The notes under the pieces were generated by a model. It ran no database searches and was not told the origin of the DNA. It saw only the letters and a program-made list of their open reading frames with translations. Source: an uncultured Streptomyces sp. (GTDB lineage Bacteria; Actinomycetota; Actinomycetes; Streptomycetales; Streptomycetaceae). From it: a DNA stretch of 8,586 nt. The stretch covers positions 1-8,586 of the forward strand of contig CAMLJW010000212.1 of the NCBI GenBank assembly GCA_946480485.1. Direction: 5' to 3'. The translations under genes were made by a program, and so were the position numbers. Shown piece by piece: positions 1 through 5,451 of the stretch; position 1 is the stretch's first letter; every line of letters starts with the position of its first letter.

Positions 1-42
1 CGCGATCACGCCACCCTTCAGCGCGATCACGCCGCCCTTCGA
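1..42. repeat. 21-base tandem duplication inside the glgC fragment
   Basis: Two adjacent 21-base units starting CGCGATCACGCC, at 1-21 and 22-42, differ at only a few positions. Read on the minus strand, each unit supplies GGVIA plus flanking residues, so the duplication keeps the frame. It could be a local slippage product in a decaying gene. Confidence 0.6.
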
Positions 43-207
43 GACGGTGTAGCGCTCGTGGTCCCCGGCCGGGTCGACGCCGATCGTCGCTCCGGGCGGT
101 ACATCCACGGTCTGGTCGAGGATCGCGCCGCGTACCACCGCATCCCGCCCGAAGGTCAGGGCCGGGGCCAGGGCCAGGGTGGGAGGCGGAGGCGGAGGCG
201 GCAGTGT
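1..207 (-). pseudogene. glgC: Headless glgC C-terminal fragment (glucose-1-phosphate adenylyltransferase)
   Basis: Read on the minus strand from about 153 down to 1, the frame gives the typical C-terminal end of ADP-glucose pyrophosphorylase: FGRDAVVRGAILDQTV, then VPPGATIGVDP and a YTVSKGGV stretch. Intact GlgC is about 400 residues and makes ADP-glucose for glycogen synthesis. Here an in-frame TGA (210-208) lies just upstream. Between it and the homologous part is only low-complexity sequence coding for six prolines and an alternating Leu/Ala/Pro run. The N-terminal nucleotidyltransferase domain is absent, so this is a remnant. Its last codons contain a near-perfect 21-base tandem duplication (1-21 and 22-42), which repeats GGVIALK. 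The true C-terminus may lie just beyond the left edge. Family assignment is by remembered motif similarity. Confidence 0.6.
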
Positions 208-272
208 TCAGGTCCATGAATGCCAAGTAGACCAATGGGGCATCGGGACCGACCCTGAGGGTTGTACCCGGT

Positions 273-289
273 ATCCCCGACCTGGGGAT
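273..289. promoter_or_regulatory. Inverted repeat ATCCCC-5-GGGGAT upstream of the transporter
   Basis: A perfect 6-base inverted repeat (273-278 and 284-289) with a 5-base spacer lies about 170 bases upstream of the chosen transporter start, in the 245-base gap after the glgC fragment. It could be a repressor site or a small hairpin. No clear -10/-35 pair is visible next to it. A second, looser pair (ATGCCTG 329-335 with CAGGCAT 365-371) and the palindrome GTGATCAC (373-380) lie in the same leader. Confidence 0.25.
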
Positions 290-381
290 GAGCGAGCACA
301 GTCCGTACTCCCTCGGCAGTAGGACTCTATGCCTGCTCAGGTACGACGACACCAACGCCCTCAACAGGCATCGTGATCACC

Positions 382-459
382 ATGAAAACCGACCGACCGC
401 CGCGCCGGACACCCCCTCGGCCGCAGCGCGCCCGCCACATACAGAGGAGGGACCCGTGA
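382..459 (+). CDS. Possible 25-aa leader ORF overlapping the transporter start
   Basis: An ATG at 382 opens a 25-codon frame rich in Arg and Pro (begins MKTDRPPRRTPP). Its TGA (457-459) overlaps the transporter's GTG start (456-458) in a GTGA arrangement, which is typical of translational coupling. There is no strong ribosome binding site before the ATG, and the frame runs through the transporter's own Shine-Dalgarno. It may be a real upstream regulatory ORF or chance in GC-rich DNA. Confidence 0.2.
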   Translation: MKTDRPPRRTPPRPQRARHIQRRDP

Positions 460-1634
460 GCGCCCTCGCACTGTCAGTACTGCTCTCGCTGGTGTCCGCC
501 GTCGCCTACGCCGGTGGCGCCATCGTGCAGGAGCAGGTCGCGGTGACGACGCCGGACCAGCCGTACGCGCCGATGCGCCGGCCCGCCTGGTGGGCCGCGG
601 TGGGCCTCAACGGCCTCGGTGGACTTCTGCACGTCGTGGCGCTGGCCTGCGGACCGCTCAGCCTGGTGCAGCCGCTGGGCGCGCTGACCATCGTGTGCGC
701 GCTTCCGATGGCGGCTCTGTTCGTCGGCCGCACGGCCGGTGCGACCGCCTGGCGGGGCGCGATCATGGCGACGGTCGGCCTGGCCGGACTGCTGTCCCTG
801 GTCGGCACGGCCGACTCGCAGTCCCTGAACAGCGCGCAGCGGACGGCGGTGGCCTTGGCCACCGGAGGCACGGTGGTGGCGCTGATGTCGGTGGCCCGCG
901 CGGCACACCGGCACCCGGCGGTGCGCAGCGTGCTGCTGGCGGTCGCGGCCGGTGTCGCGTTCGGCATGTCGTCGGTGTTCACGAAGACGGCCGCGGTGGA
1001 CTGGACGGGCGGCGTCCCGCTCGGCCAGTTGCCCACCATGGCGGTGATCGGCGTCCTGGCGACAGCCGGGATGCTGCTGTCGCAGGCCTCCTACCGGGGC
1101 GCCGGTCTCGCGGTGCCCCTGGCCACCCTGACGGTCGTGAACCCTGTCGCGGCGGCCGCGGTCGGCATCATGATGTTCGGCGAGGCCTTCCGCTACGGCT
1201 CGACGGGCACCGCCCTCGCGCTGGGCTGCGGGGTCGTGGCCGCGGGTGGCCTGATCCTGCTGACCACGGAGCGGATCAGCAGCACCGAGCGTACGGAGCC
1301 ACGCGCGGCGAAGCCCGTCCCAGCGGAGCCCGTCCCGGTTGTGAACCCGGTGGCCGAGAAGCAGGTCCTGTTGCCCGAGCGGCCCGCCTCAGTGGAATCC
1401 CTGGTCCCCGACAGGGTGCGGGAAGAAGTGCCCGTCGCGGTGCGGGAAGTCTACGTCGCGGTGCGGGAGGAGGCGCCCGTGGCCGCCCCGGTGCCGATGC
1501 CGACGCACGTGTACCTGCGGGAGGACGCCCGACCGGCACATACGGGGCGGGCCCCGCCGGACGGTGGTCGTGACACGTCCGGCGGCGCGGCCTCACCTCC
1601 GCGTCACGCCGTGAACCCGCCCGCGCGCAGATAG
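456..1634 (+). CDS. DMT/EamA-type integral membrane transporter
   Basis: Predicted 392-residue membrane protein of the drug/metabolite transporter superfamily; the substrate is unknown. About nine hydrophobic segments occupy residues 3-270, including ones near 3-23, 44-64, 67-91, 100-117, 129-147, 157-176, 194-210, 218-240 and 250-270. The two halves look alike (PLSLVQPLGALTIV against AVPLATLTVVNPVAAA), as expected for the EamA duplication. After ILLTTER at about 273 comes a ~120-residue polar tail rich in Pro, Val, Glu and Arg, with a VREE/VAVRE repeat, which is not part of the usual fold. The GTG at 456 is chosen because it follows AGAGGAGGG at good spacing and leads straight into the first membrane helix. 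The in-frame ATG at 288 would add 56 polar residues. The gene ends 12 bases before gnd, whose ribosome site overlaps this stop, so the two are probably co-transcribed. Confidence 0.75.
   Translation: MSALALSVLLSLVSAVAYAGGAIVQEQVAVTTPDQPYAPMRRPAWWAAVGLNGLGGLLHVVALACGPLSLVQPLGALTIVCALPMAALFVGRTAGATAWRGAIMATVGLAGLLSLVGTADSQSLNSAQRTAVALATGGTVVALMSVARAAHRHPAVRSVLLAVAAGVAFGMSSVFTKTAAVDWTGGVPLGQLPTMAVIGVLATAGMLLSQASYRGAGLAVPLATLTVVNPVAAAAVGIMMFGEAFRYGSTGTALALGCGVVAAGGLILLTTERISSTERTEPRAAKPVPAEPVPVVNPVAEKQVLLPERPASVESLVPDRVREEVPVAVREVYVAVREEAPVAAPVPMPTHVYLREDARPAHTGRAPPDGGRDTSGGAASPPRHAVNPPARR
1416..1484 (+). repeat. Three in-frame GTGCGGGA coding repeats in the transporter tail
   Basis: Units of 24, 21 and 24 bases (1416-1439, 1440-1460, 1461-1484) each begin GTGCGGGA. 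They encode VREEVPVA, VREVYVA and VREEAPVA. They lie in the C-terminal tail after the last membrane segment, which faces either side of the membrane depending on topology. They look like an expandable, intrinsically disordered repeat. Confidence 0.75.
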
Positions 1635-1646
1635 GAGCCAAACCGC

Positions 1647-3086
1647 ATGAGCACTTCAGCGCAGATCGGCGTCACGGGTCTCGCGGTCATGGGGCGCAAC
1701 CTCGCCCGCAACTTCGCGCGCAACGGATTCACGGTCGCCCTGCACAACCGGACGGCGTCGCGTACGCACGCGCTGGTGGACGAGTTCGGCACCGAGGGCG
1801 ACTTCATCGCGGCCGAGACCGCCAAGGAGTTCGTAGCCGCCCTGGAGCGGCCGCGCCGATTGGTGATCATGGTGAAGGCCGGTGAGCCGACCGACGCTGT
1901 GGTACAGGAGTTCGCCCCGCTCCTGGAGTCCGGCGACATGATCATCGACGGGGGCAACGCCCACTTCGCGGACACCCGGCGCCGGGAGCGCGAACTACGC
2001 GAGAAGGGCATTCACTTCGTGGGCGCGGGCATCTCCGGCGGCGAGGAGGGCGCGCTGCACGGGCCGAGCATCATGCCGGGCGGCTCGACTCAGTCGTACG
2101 AATCGCTCGGTCCGATGCTGGAGAAGATCTCCGCGAAGGCGGCGGACGGCGCGCCCTGCGTCTCACACGTCGGCCCGGACGGGGCCGGCCACTTCGTGAA
2201 GATGGTGCACAACGGCATCGAGTACGCGGACATGCAGCTGATCGGTGAGGCGTACCAACTGCTGCGCGATGTGGCAGGCTACTCCCCCGCGCAGATCGCG
2301 GGCATCTTCCGCACCTGGAACACCGGGCGGCTCGACTCCTACCTGATCGAGATCACCGCAGAGGTCCTTTGCCACGTCGACGCGGCCACGGGCAAGCCCT
2401 TCGTGGACGTGGTCCAGGATCAGGCCGAACAGAAGGGCACGGGCCGCTGGACCGTGCAGATCGCGCTGGACCTGGGTGTGCCGGTGTCGGGTATCGCGGA
2501 GGCGGTCTTCGCGCGGTCGCTGTCGGGCCACACGCAGCTGCGCGAGGCCTCGCGCTCACTCGCCGGACCGAAGGCCACGCCGCTCGGCGAGTCCGAGGCG
2601 GTCGCCTTCGCCAACCAGGTCGAACAGGCCCTGTACGCCTCGAAGATCGTGTCCTACACGCAGGGCTTCCACGAGATCGCCGTGGGCAGCGCCGAGTACG
2701 ACTGGAACATCGACCTGGGCGCGGTCTCCTCGCTCTGGCGCGGCGGGTGCATCATCCGCGCGGCGTTCCTCGACCGCATCCGCACCGCGTACGACACCCG
2801 GCCCGACCTGCCGAGCCTGCTCGCCGACAACACCTTCGCCCAGGAGATCGGCGCGGCCCAGGACGACTGGCGCGCGGTCCTCACGGCCGCGGTCCAGCAG
2901 GGTGTGCCGACGCCTGGTTTCGCTGCCGCCCTCGCCTATTACGACGCGCTGCGCGCGGAGCGGTTGCCTGCGGCGCTCACGCAGGGGCAGCGGGACTTCT
3001 TCGGGGCGCACACCTATCGGCGGACGGACCGGGAGGGGTCGTTCCACACGCTGTGGGGAGGGGACCGGTCCGAGATGGCGGGCTGA
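1647..3086 (+). CDS. gnd: 6-phosphogluconate dehydrogenase, decarboxylating
   Basis: 479 residues, the full length of the long 6PGDH form. It oxidatively decarboxylates 6-phosphogluconate to ribulose 5-phosphate with reduction of NADP in the cytosolic pentose phosphate pathway. The N-terminal Rossmann motif GLAVMGRN (11-18) is present, and NRT at 34-36 is the usual NADP-preferring turn. IIDGGN (99-104) and GISGGEEGA (128-136) form the substrate site. HFVKMVHNGIEY (182-193) supplies the catalytic Lys185 and Glu192 with His188 and Asn189. The C-terminal QRDFFGAHTYRR segment is the tail that reaches into the partner subunit. The ATG at 1647 follows GGAG (1634-1637), which overlaps the stop of the preceding transporter gene, so translation is likely coupled. 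Sequence composition matches the GC-rich surroundings, and all key residues are present. Confidence 0.97.
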   Translation: MSTSAQIGVTGLAVMGRNLARNFARNGFTVALHNRTASRTHALVDEFGTEGDFIAAETAKEFVAALERPRRLVIMVKAGEPTDAVVQEFAPLLESGDMIIDGGNAHFADTRRRERELREKGIHFVGAGISGGEEGALHGPSIMPGGSTQSYESLGPMLEKISAKAADGAPCVSHVGPDGAGHFVKMVHNGIEYADMQLIGEAYQLLRDVAGYSPAQIAGIFRTWNTGRLDSYLIEITAEVLCHVDAATGKPFVDVVQDQAEQKGTGRWTVQIALDLGVPVSGIAEAVFARSLSGHTQLREASRSLAGPKATPLGESEAVAFANQVEQALYASKIVSYTQGFHEIAVGSAEYDWNIDLGAVSSLWRGGCIIRAAFLDRIRTAYDTRPDLPSLLADNTFAQEIGAAQDDWRAVLTAAVQQGVPTPGFAAALAYYDALRAERLPAALTQGQRDFFGAHTYRRTDREGSFHTLWGGDRSEMAG

Positions 3087-3127
3087 GCCTGTCCCTTACG
3101 CGGCTGCGGCCTTACGGGACGGGGCTG

Positions 3128-3166
3128 CGGTGGCCCGGTGCGGAGGAGTTCCGCGCCGGGCCACCG
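3128..3166. terminator. Strong hairpin between the convergent gnd and proline-rich ORF
   Basis: Bases 3128-3143 pair with 3151-3166 (16 pairs, one of them G-T) around the 7-base loop AGGAGTT. There is no U tract, which is common for high-GC actinobacterial terminators. It lies 42 bases after the gnd stop and just beyond the end of the oppositely oriented small ORF, so it can serve both. Confidence 0.8.
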
Positions 3167-3179
3167 GGTTGTGCGTCGC

Positions 3180-3368
3180 TTACGGCTGCAGTGGTCCCGG
3201 CTGCGGGATCGGTTCGGGGCCCGGGGGCTCGGGGACCGGGGACGGGCTCGGGTCCGGTACCGGGTGGGGATTCGGGTTCGGTCCCGGCTCGGGCAGGGGC
3301 TCCGGGCGGTCGGGGCCCGGACCCGGCGGAGGCCCCGGTCGCGTCGGATCGGGGTTCGGGTGCGTCAT
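3180..3368 (-). CDS. Proline-rich 62-aa hypothetical protein
   Basis: Begins MTHPNPDPTRPGPP and continues as Pro-rich repeats (PGPGPDRPEPLPEP, PNPHPVPDPSPSPVPEPP), ending PGPLQP. There is no signal peptide, membrane segment or recognisable domain, and it should be disordered. The ATG at 3368 is chosen because GGAGG sits 5 bases before it. An upstream in-frame ATG would add a basic 28-residue extension and lacks such a site. It converges on gnd across the 3128-3166 hairpin. The alternation of Pro with Gly, Asn, Glu and Asp is also what antisense GC-rich repeats can produce by chance, so expression is not certain. No function is assigned. Confidence 0.5.
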   Translation of the reverse strand: MTHPNPDPTRPGPPPGPGPDRPEPLPEPGPNPNPHPVPDPSPSPVPEPPGPEPIPQPGPLQP

Positions 3369-3492
3369 GGTGTCCTCCAGCCATGCGAAACGTCGGCCCT
3401 GGCCTTTTTCCACGCGTACCCGTGCGCGGCGCGCACACTCACCCGGTGGCAATCGGCGTCCGTGACAGTGTCGGCGGCGGCGACAGCGACCG

Positions 3493-3540
3493 CACGTACG
3501 TGACCCCCGTGACCCCCGTGACCCCGTGACCCCGTGACCT
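3493..3540. repeat. CACGTACGTG palindrome with GTGACCCC(C) tandem repeats
   Basis: A perfect 10-base palindrome CACGTACGTG (3493-3502) runs into five head-to-tail units starting GTGACC: two of 9 bases (3500-3508, 3509-3517), two of 8 (3518-3525, 3526-3533) and a partial unit (3534-3540). The array starts 13 bases after the panD stop in the direction of panD transcription and upstream of the proline-rich ORF. It could be a slippage-prone microsatellite or a protein-binding array. Confidence 0.7.
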
Positions 3541-3552
3541 CGTCAGTGACGG

Positions 3553-3981
3553 TCAGGCCGTGGTGACCGCCACGGACTGCGGACTGCGCCGCGCTTCCGA
3601 GCCCGGCACCGGCTCGGAGGGGTCCGCGCCGAGGGCCACGATCCGGTTGTCGGCGTCCACGTGCACGACGCGCGGGCGCAGCGCGCGGGCCTCGGCGTCG
3701 GAGACCTGGGCGTAACTGATGATGATCACCAGGTCGCCGGGGTGAACCAGATGGGCTGCGGCACCGTTGATACCGATGACGCCGGAGCCGCGCTCACCCT
3801 CGATGACGTACGTCTCCAGGCGGGCACCGTTGGTGATGTCGACGATGTGGACCAGCTCACCGGGCAGCAGGTCCGCGGCGTCGAGGAGGTCGGCGTCGAT
3901 GGTCACGGACCCGACGTAGTGCAGGTCGGCCTGGGTCACGGTGGCACGGTGGATCTTAGACTTGATCAAAGTGCGCAGCAT
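3553..3981 (-). CDS. panD: Aspartate 1-decarboxylase precursor (PanD)
   Basis: 142 residues, normal for actinobacterial PanD, which converts L-aspartate to beta-alanine for pantothenate and coenzyme A synthesis in the cytosol. The proenzyme self-cleaves between Gly24 and Ser25 (HYVGSVTID), and Ser25 becomes the catalytic pyruvoyl group. Lys9, Tyr22, Arg54, Thr57 and Tyr58 of the known active site are all in their canonical positions. The C-terminal ~25 residues (after about 117) are a polar extension. The ATG at 3981 is chosen because AAGGAG precedes it and because [13 protein letters not shown] is the conserved family N-terminus; the longer frame to 4056 adds non-homologous residues. It stands alone rather than beside panB/panC. 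A small CCTGC/GCAGG hairpin (4008-4022) lies in its leader. Confidence 0.96.
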   Translation of the reverse strand: MLRTLIKSKIHRATVTQADLHYVGSVTIDADLLDAADLLPGELVHIVDITNGARLETYVIEGERGSGVIGINGAAAHLVHPGDLVIIISYAQVSDAEARALRPRVVHVDADNRIVALGADPSEPVPGSEARRSPQSVAVTTA

Positions 3982-4090
3982 AGGAACTCCTTGAACGCGG
4001 CTCCCTGCCTGCTTTCTGCAGGTCAAGGGCAATCTCCCCAGCGTACAACGGCTCACCGCCGGCTGATGCGGCTACTTTGGTGGAACTACT

Positions 4091-4120
4091 GCTGACGTCT
4101 TGCTGAGTTCGCTGACGTCT
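4091..4120. promoter_or_regulatory. Two GCTGACGTCT direct repeats 20 bases apart
   Basis: Identical decamers at 4091-4100 and 4111-4120 have a 20-base period, i.e. two helical turns, with a related TGCTGAG between them. Each contains the palindrome GACGTC. They lie 110-140 bases upstream of the panD start, where an activator or repressor could bind cooperatively. The regulator cannot be named from sequence. Confidence 0.35.
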
Positions 4121-4175
4121 GGCCGGCCAGGGTCCACAGCTCGCTCATCGGGCACGCCCCTTCCAGCCGGGGGAG

Positions 4176-4194
4176 ATAAGCGGGATCAGCTTAT
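4176..4194. promoter_or_regulatory. Inverted repeat ATAAGC-7-GCTTAT
   Basis: A perfect 6-base inverted repeat with a 7-base centre lies in a relatively AT-rich patch between the panD upstream region and the transposase remnant. It could be an operator for a dimeric regulator or a scar from insertion-element activity. The rest of 3982-4235 holds no credible gene. Confidence 0.25.
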
Positions 4195-4235
4195 GGACCG
4201 GCACCTGTCATATGCACCGAGATCCCCATCACGTC

Positions 4236-4375
4236 ATGTCCACCGCTGACCCGAGACCGGACGGCTGCGTCTGGCCCGCTGCGTCGTCGACGAGGGCTGG
4301 ACCTGCCGCAGGGCTGCCGAGCGCTTCCAGGTCTCACCCACGACGGCTCAGCGGTGGGACGGGTCTTCTCCGTGA
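4236..4375 (+). pseudogene. 5' remnant of an IS481-like transposase
   Basis: From 4250 a plus-strand frame reads PETGRLRLARCVVDEGW, then AAERFQVSPTTAQRW, and stops at TGA 4373. This matches, from memory, the N-terminal helix-turn-helix of IS481-family transposases common in actinobacteria. A likely original start, ATGTCC (4236), is separated from it by small deletions that put it out of frame. After the Trp at 4355-4357 the expected RYR...GMADRSSRP segment is largely missing: only DGSSP remains before the stop. Faint similarity (RRTRIA...HH) may extend to about 4440. The catalytic DDE domain is gone, so the copy is inactive. It sits at the 3' end of the peptidase/inhibitor operon, consistent with insertion at the border of an accessory region. 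Confidence 0.6.
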
Positions 4376-4439
4376 AGCCCACGGTGGGCAGCCGCCTGGT
4401 GGCCCCACAGCGCCGCCGTACTCGGATCGCCTGCTCACA

Positions 4440-4853
4440 TCACGTACTCCGGCCCCGCGCCCGGGTCAGCTGCTTCAGTTCGATGATGGTCGCGACGGCG
4501 CGCAGCCAGGTGGCCGCGGTGTCGTCGGCGGCGATCCCGCCCACGAGTTCGGCGCCGGCCCGCAGCCACTCCCGTACGAGGACGGCCGCCTCCCGGCGGG
4601 GCAGGGGCTCGGGCAGCTCCGCGGCACGGGCGAGTCCGCCGGCGTGCACGGTGTCGGCGAGGAAGGCGACCGAGCGCGGCTCGGTGCCGAGTCGGTCGAG
4701 GATGACGGCCGCGGCCGCGGCGCCGTCGCCGAACAGAGCGGTGCGCCGGGTGCCGGGCTCGGCGGTGAGGCCGTAACGCAGCAGGACGGTGATGTCGAGC
4801 CGGGCCAACTCGTCGTCGGTGCGGTCCGGCGGGTAGGGGGCGTCGTCGTTCAT
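4440..4853 (-). CDS. Hypothetical 137-aa protein, last gene of the peptidase operon
   Basis: I do not recognise this protein. It begins MNDDAPYPPDRTDDELARLDI, has no signal peptide or membrane segment, and looks largely alpha-helical (helices near 14-26, 42-57, 80-104 and 110-132), so it is probably cytoplasmic. GAAAAAVILDRLG and a Trp-containing C-terminal helix (ATWLRAVATIIELKQL) are the clearest features. The ATG at 4853 follows a GAGG at about 8 bases. An upstream extension of the frame is Pro/Arg-rich and runs antiparallel through the lipoprotein gene, so it is rejected. The gap to the lipoprotein stop is 46 bases on the same strand, suggesting co-transcription. Possible roles are a cytoplasmic chaperone or second immunity factor for the secreted peptidase; both are guesses from position. 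Confidence 0.7.
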   Translation of the reverse strand: MNDDAPYPPDRTDDELARLDITVLLRYGLTAEPGTRRTALFGDGAAAAAVILDRLGTEPRSVAFLADTVHAGGLARAAELPEPLPRREAAVLVREWLRAGAELVGGIAADDTAATWLRAVATIIELKQLTRARGRST

Positions 4854-4899
4854 GGCGGGACCTCGGGTGTCGCGTCTCATCTGACTGGTCCGCTGCGGC

Positions 4900-5451
4900 T
4901 CAGTTGACGGTGACGGTGTAGGTGATGCGCTCGGGGGCCTGGGAGGGGGTGGCCGCCCCCGTGGTCGGGGTGGCGGAGGGTCCGGTCGTCTCGGGCGGCA
5001 GGGTGGAGGTGTTGCCCTCGCAGGTGGTGAACGTGCAGTGCAGCAGCGTGAACCGGGTGGTCCCCTTGCCCTTCGCCTCGAAGGTGAAGGTGAGCCGGCC
5101 GCCGGCACCGGCCACCGGCTCGTCGCCGGAGTCCGACGCGTAGTCCCGGCCGCGGCTGACCAGCACCGAGCTGTCGGGCTGGGGGTCGACCAGGTACCAG
5201 TACTCGCGGGTGGAGGCGTTCTGGTCGACGGTGAGCGTGAAGCGCTCGCCCGGCTCGGCGGTGATGCTGGTGTCCTTCACCGGGTGGCTCGTCGGGCGGC
5301 TCGCGGTGCCCGTGGGGTGGCTCGCGGCGCTCGTGGAGCCGCCGGCCGGTTCGTCGGTGCCCGAGCCGCAGCCCGTGGTGAGAGCGAGGAGCGCGGCCGC
5401 CGCGATCGCGGCACCGCCCCTGCTACCGCGGAAGATAGACGCTGTACGCAT
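4900..5451 (-). CDS. Lipoprotein with chagasin-like (I42) cysteine-protease inhibitor domain
   Basis: 183 residues. A basic N-region and hydrophobic stretch (13-25) lead to LTTGC, with Cys28 as the likely lipidated residue, then a Ser/Thr/Gly/Pro linker to about 60. Residues 61-183 resemble the chagasin fold. N78ASTREYW85 corresponds to the first inhibitory loop (NxTTGYxW type), GAGG (115-118) plus RLTFTFEAKGKGTTRFTLL to the second loop and following strand, and ERITYTVTVN is the closing strand. The usual third loop, RPW, is missing. In its place is a CTFTTC pair (Cys139, Cys144) and a ~25-residue Thr/Pro-rich insert. Chagasins block papain-type peptidases, and the gene directly upstream encodes one. 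The ATG at 5451 lies inside that gene (29-base overlap) with no good ribosome site, implying translational coupling. The longer frame to 5556 is antisense noise. Fold assignment is by motif, moderately sure; an immunity role is inferred. Confidence 0.72.
   Translation of the reverse strand: MRTASIFRGSRGGAAIAAAALLALTTGCGSGTDEPAGGSTSAASHPTGTASRPTSHPVKDTSITAEPGERFTLTVDQNASTREYWYLVDPQPDSSVLVSRGRDYASDSGDEPVAGAGGRLTFTFEAKGKGTTRFTLLHCTFTTCEGNTSTLPPETTGPSATPTTGAATPSQAPERITYTVTVN

Noticed and set aside
288..455. N-terminal extension of the transporter to the ATG at 288
   Set aside because: The extra 56 residues are polar and composition-random, while a strong Shine-Dalgarno sits just before the GTG at 456, which begins the first membrane helix.
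2369..3529. Long alternative plus-strand frames over the second half of gnd and beyond
   Set aside because: Arg/Gly/Pro-rich shadow translations of gnd that run through the terminator hairpin into intergenic DNA.
3493..3540. CRISPR array from the GTGACCCC repeats
   Set aside because: Units are 8-9 bases with no spacers between them; this is a simple tandem repeat.
4212..4907. 231-aa plus-strand frame
   Set aside because: Antisense to the 137-aa gene for most of its length and crossing the transposase remnant in the wrong frame.
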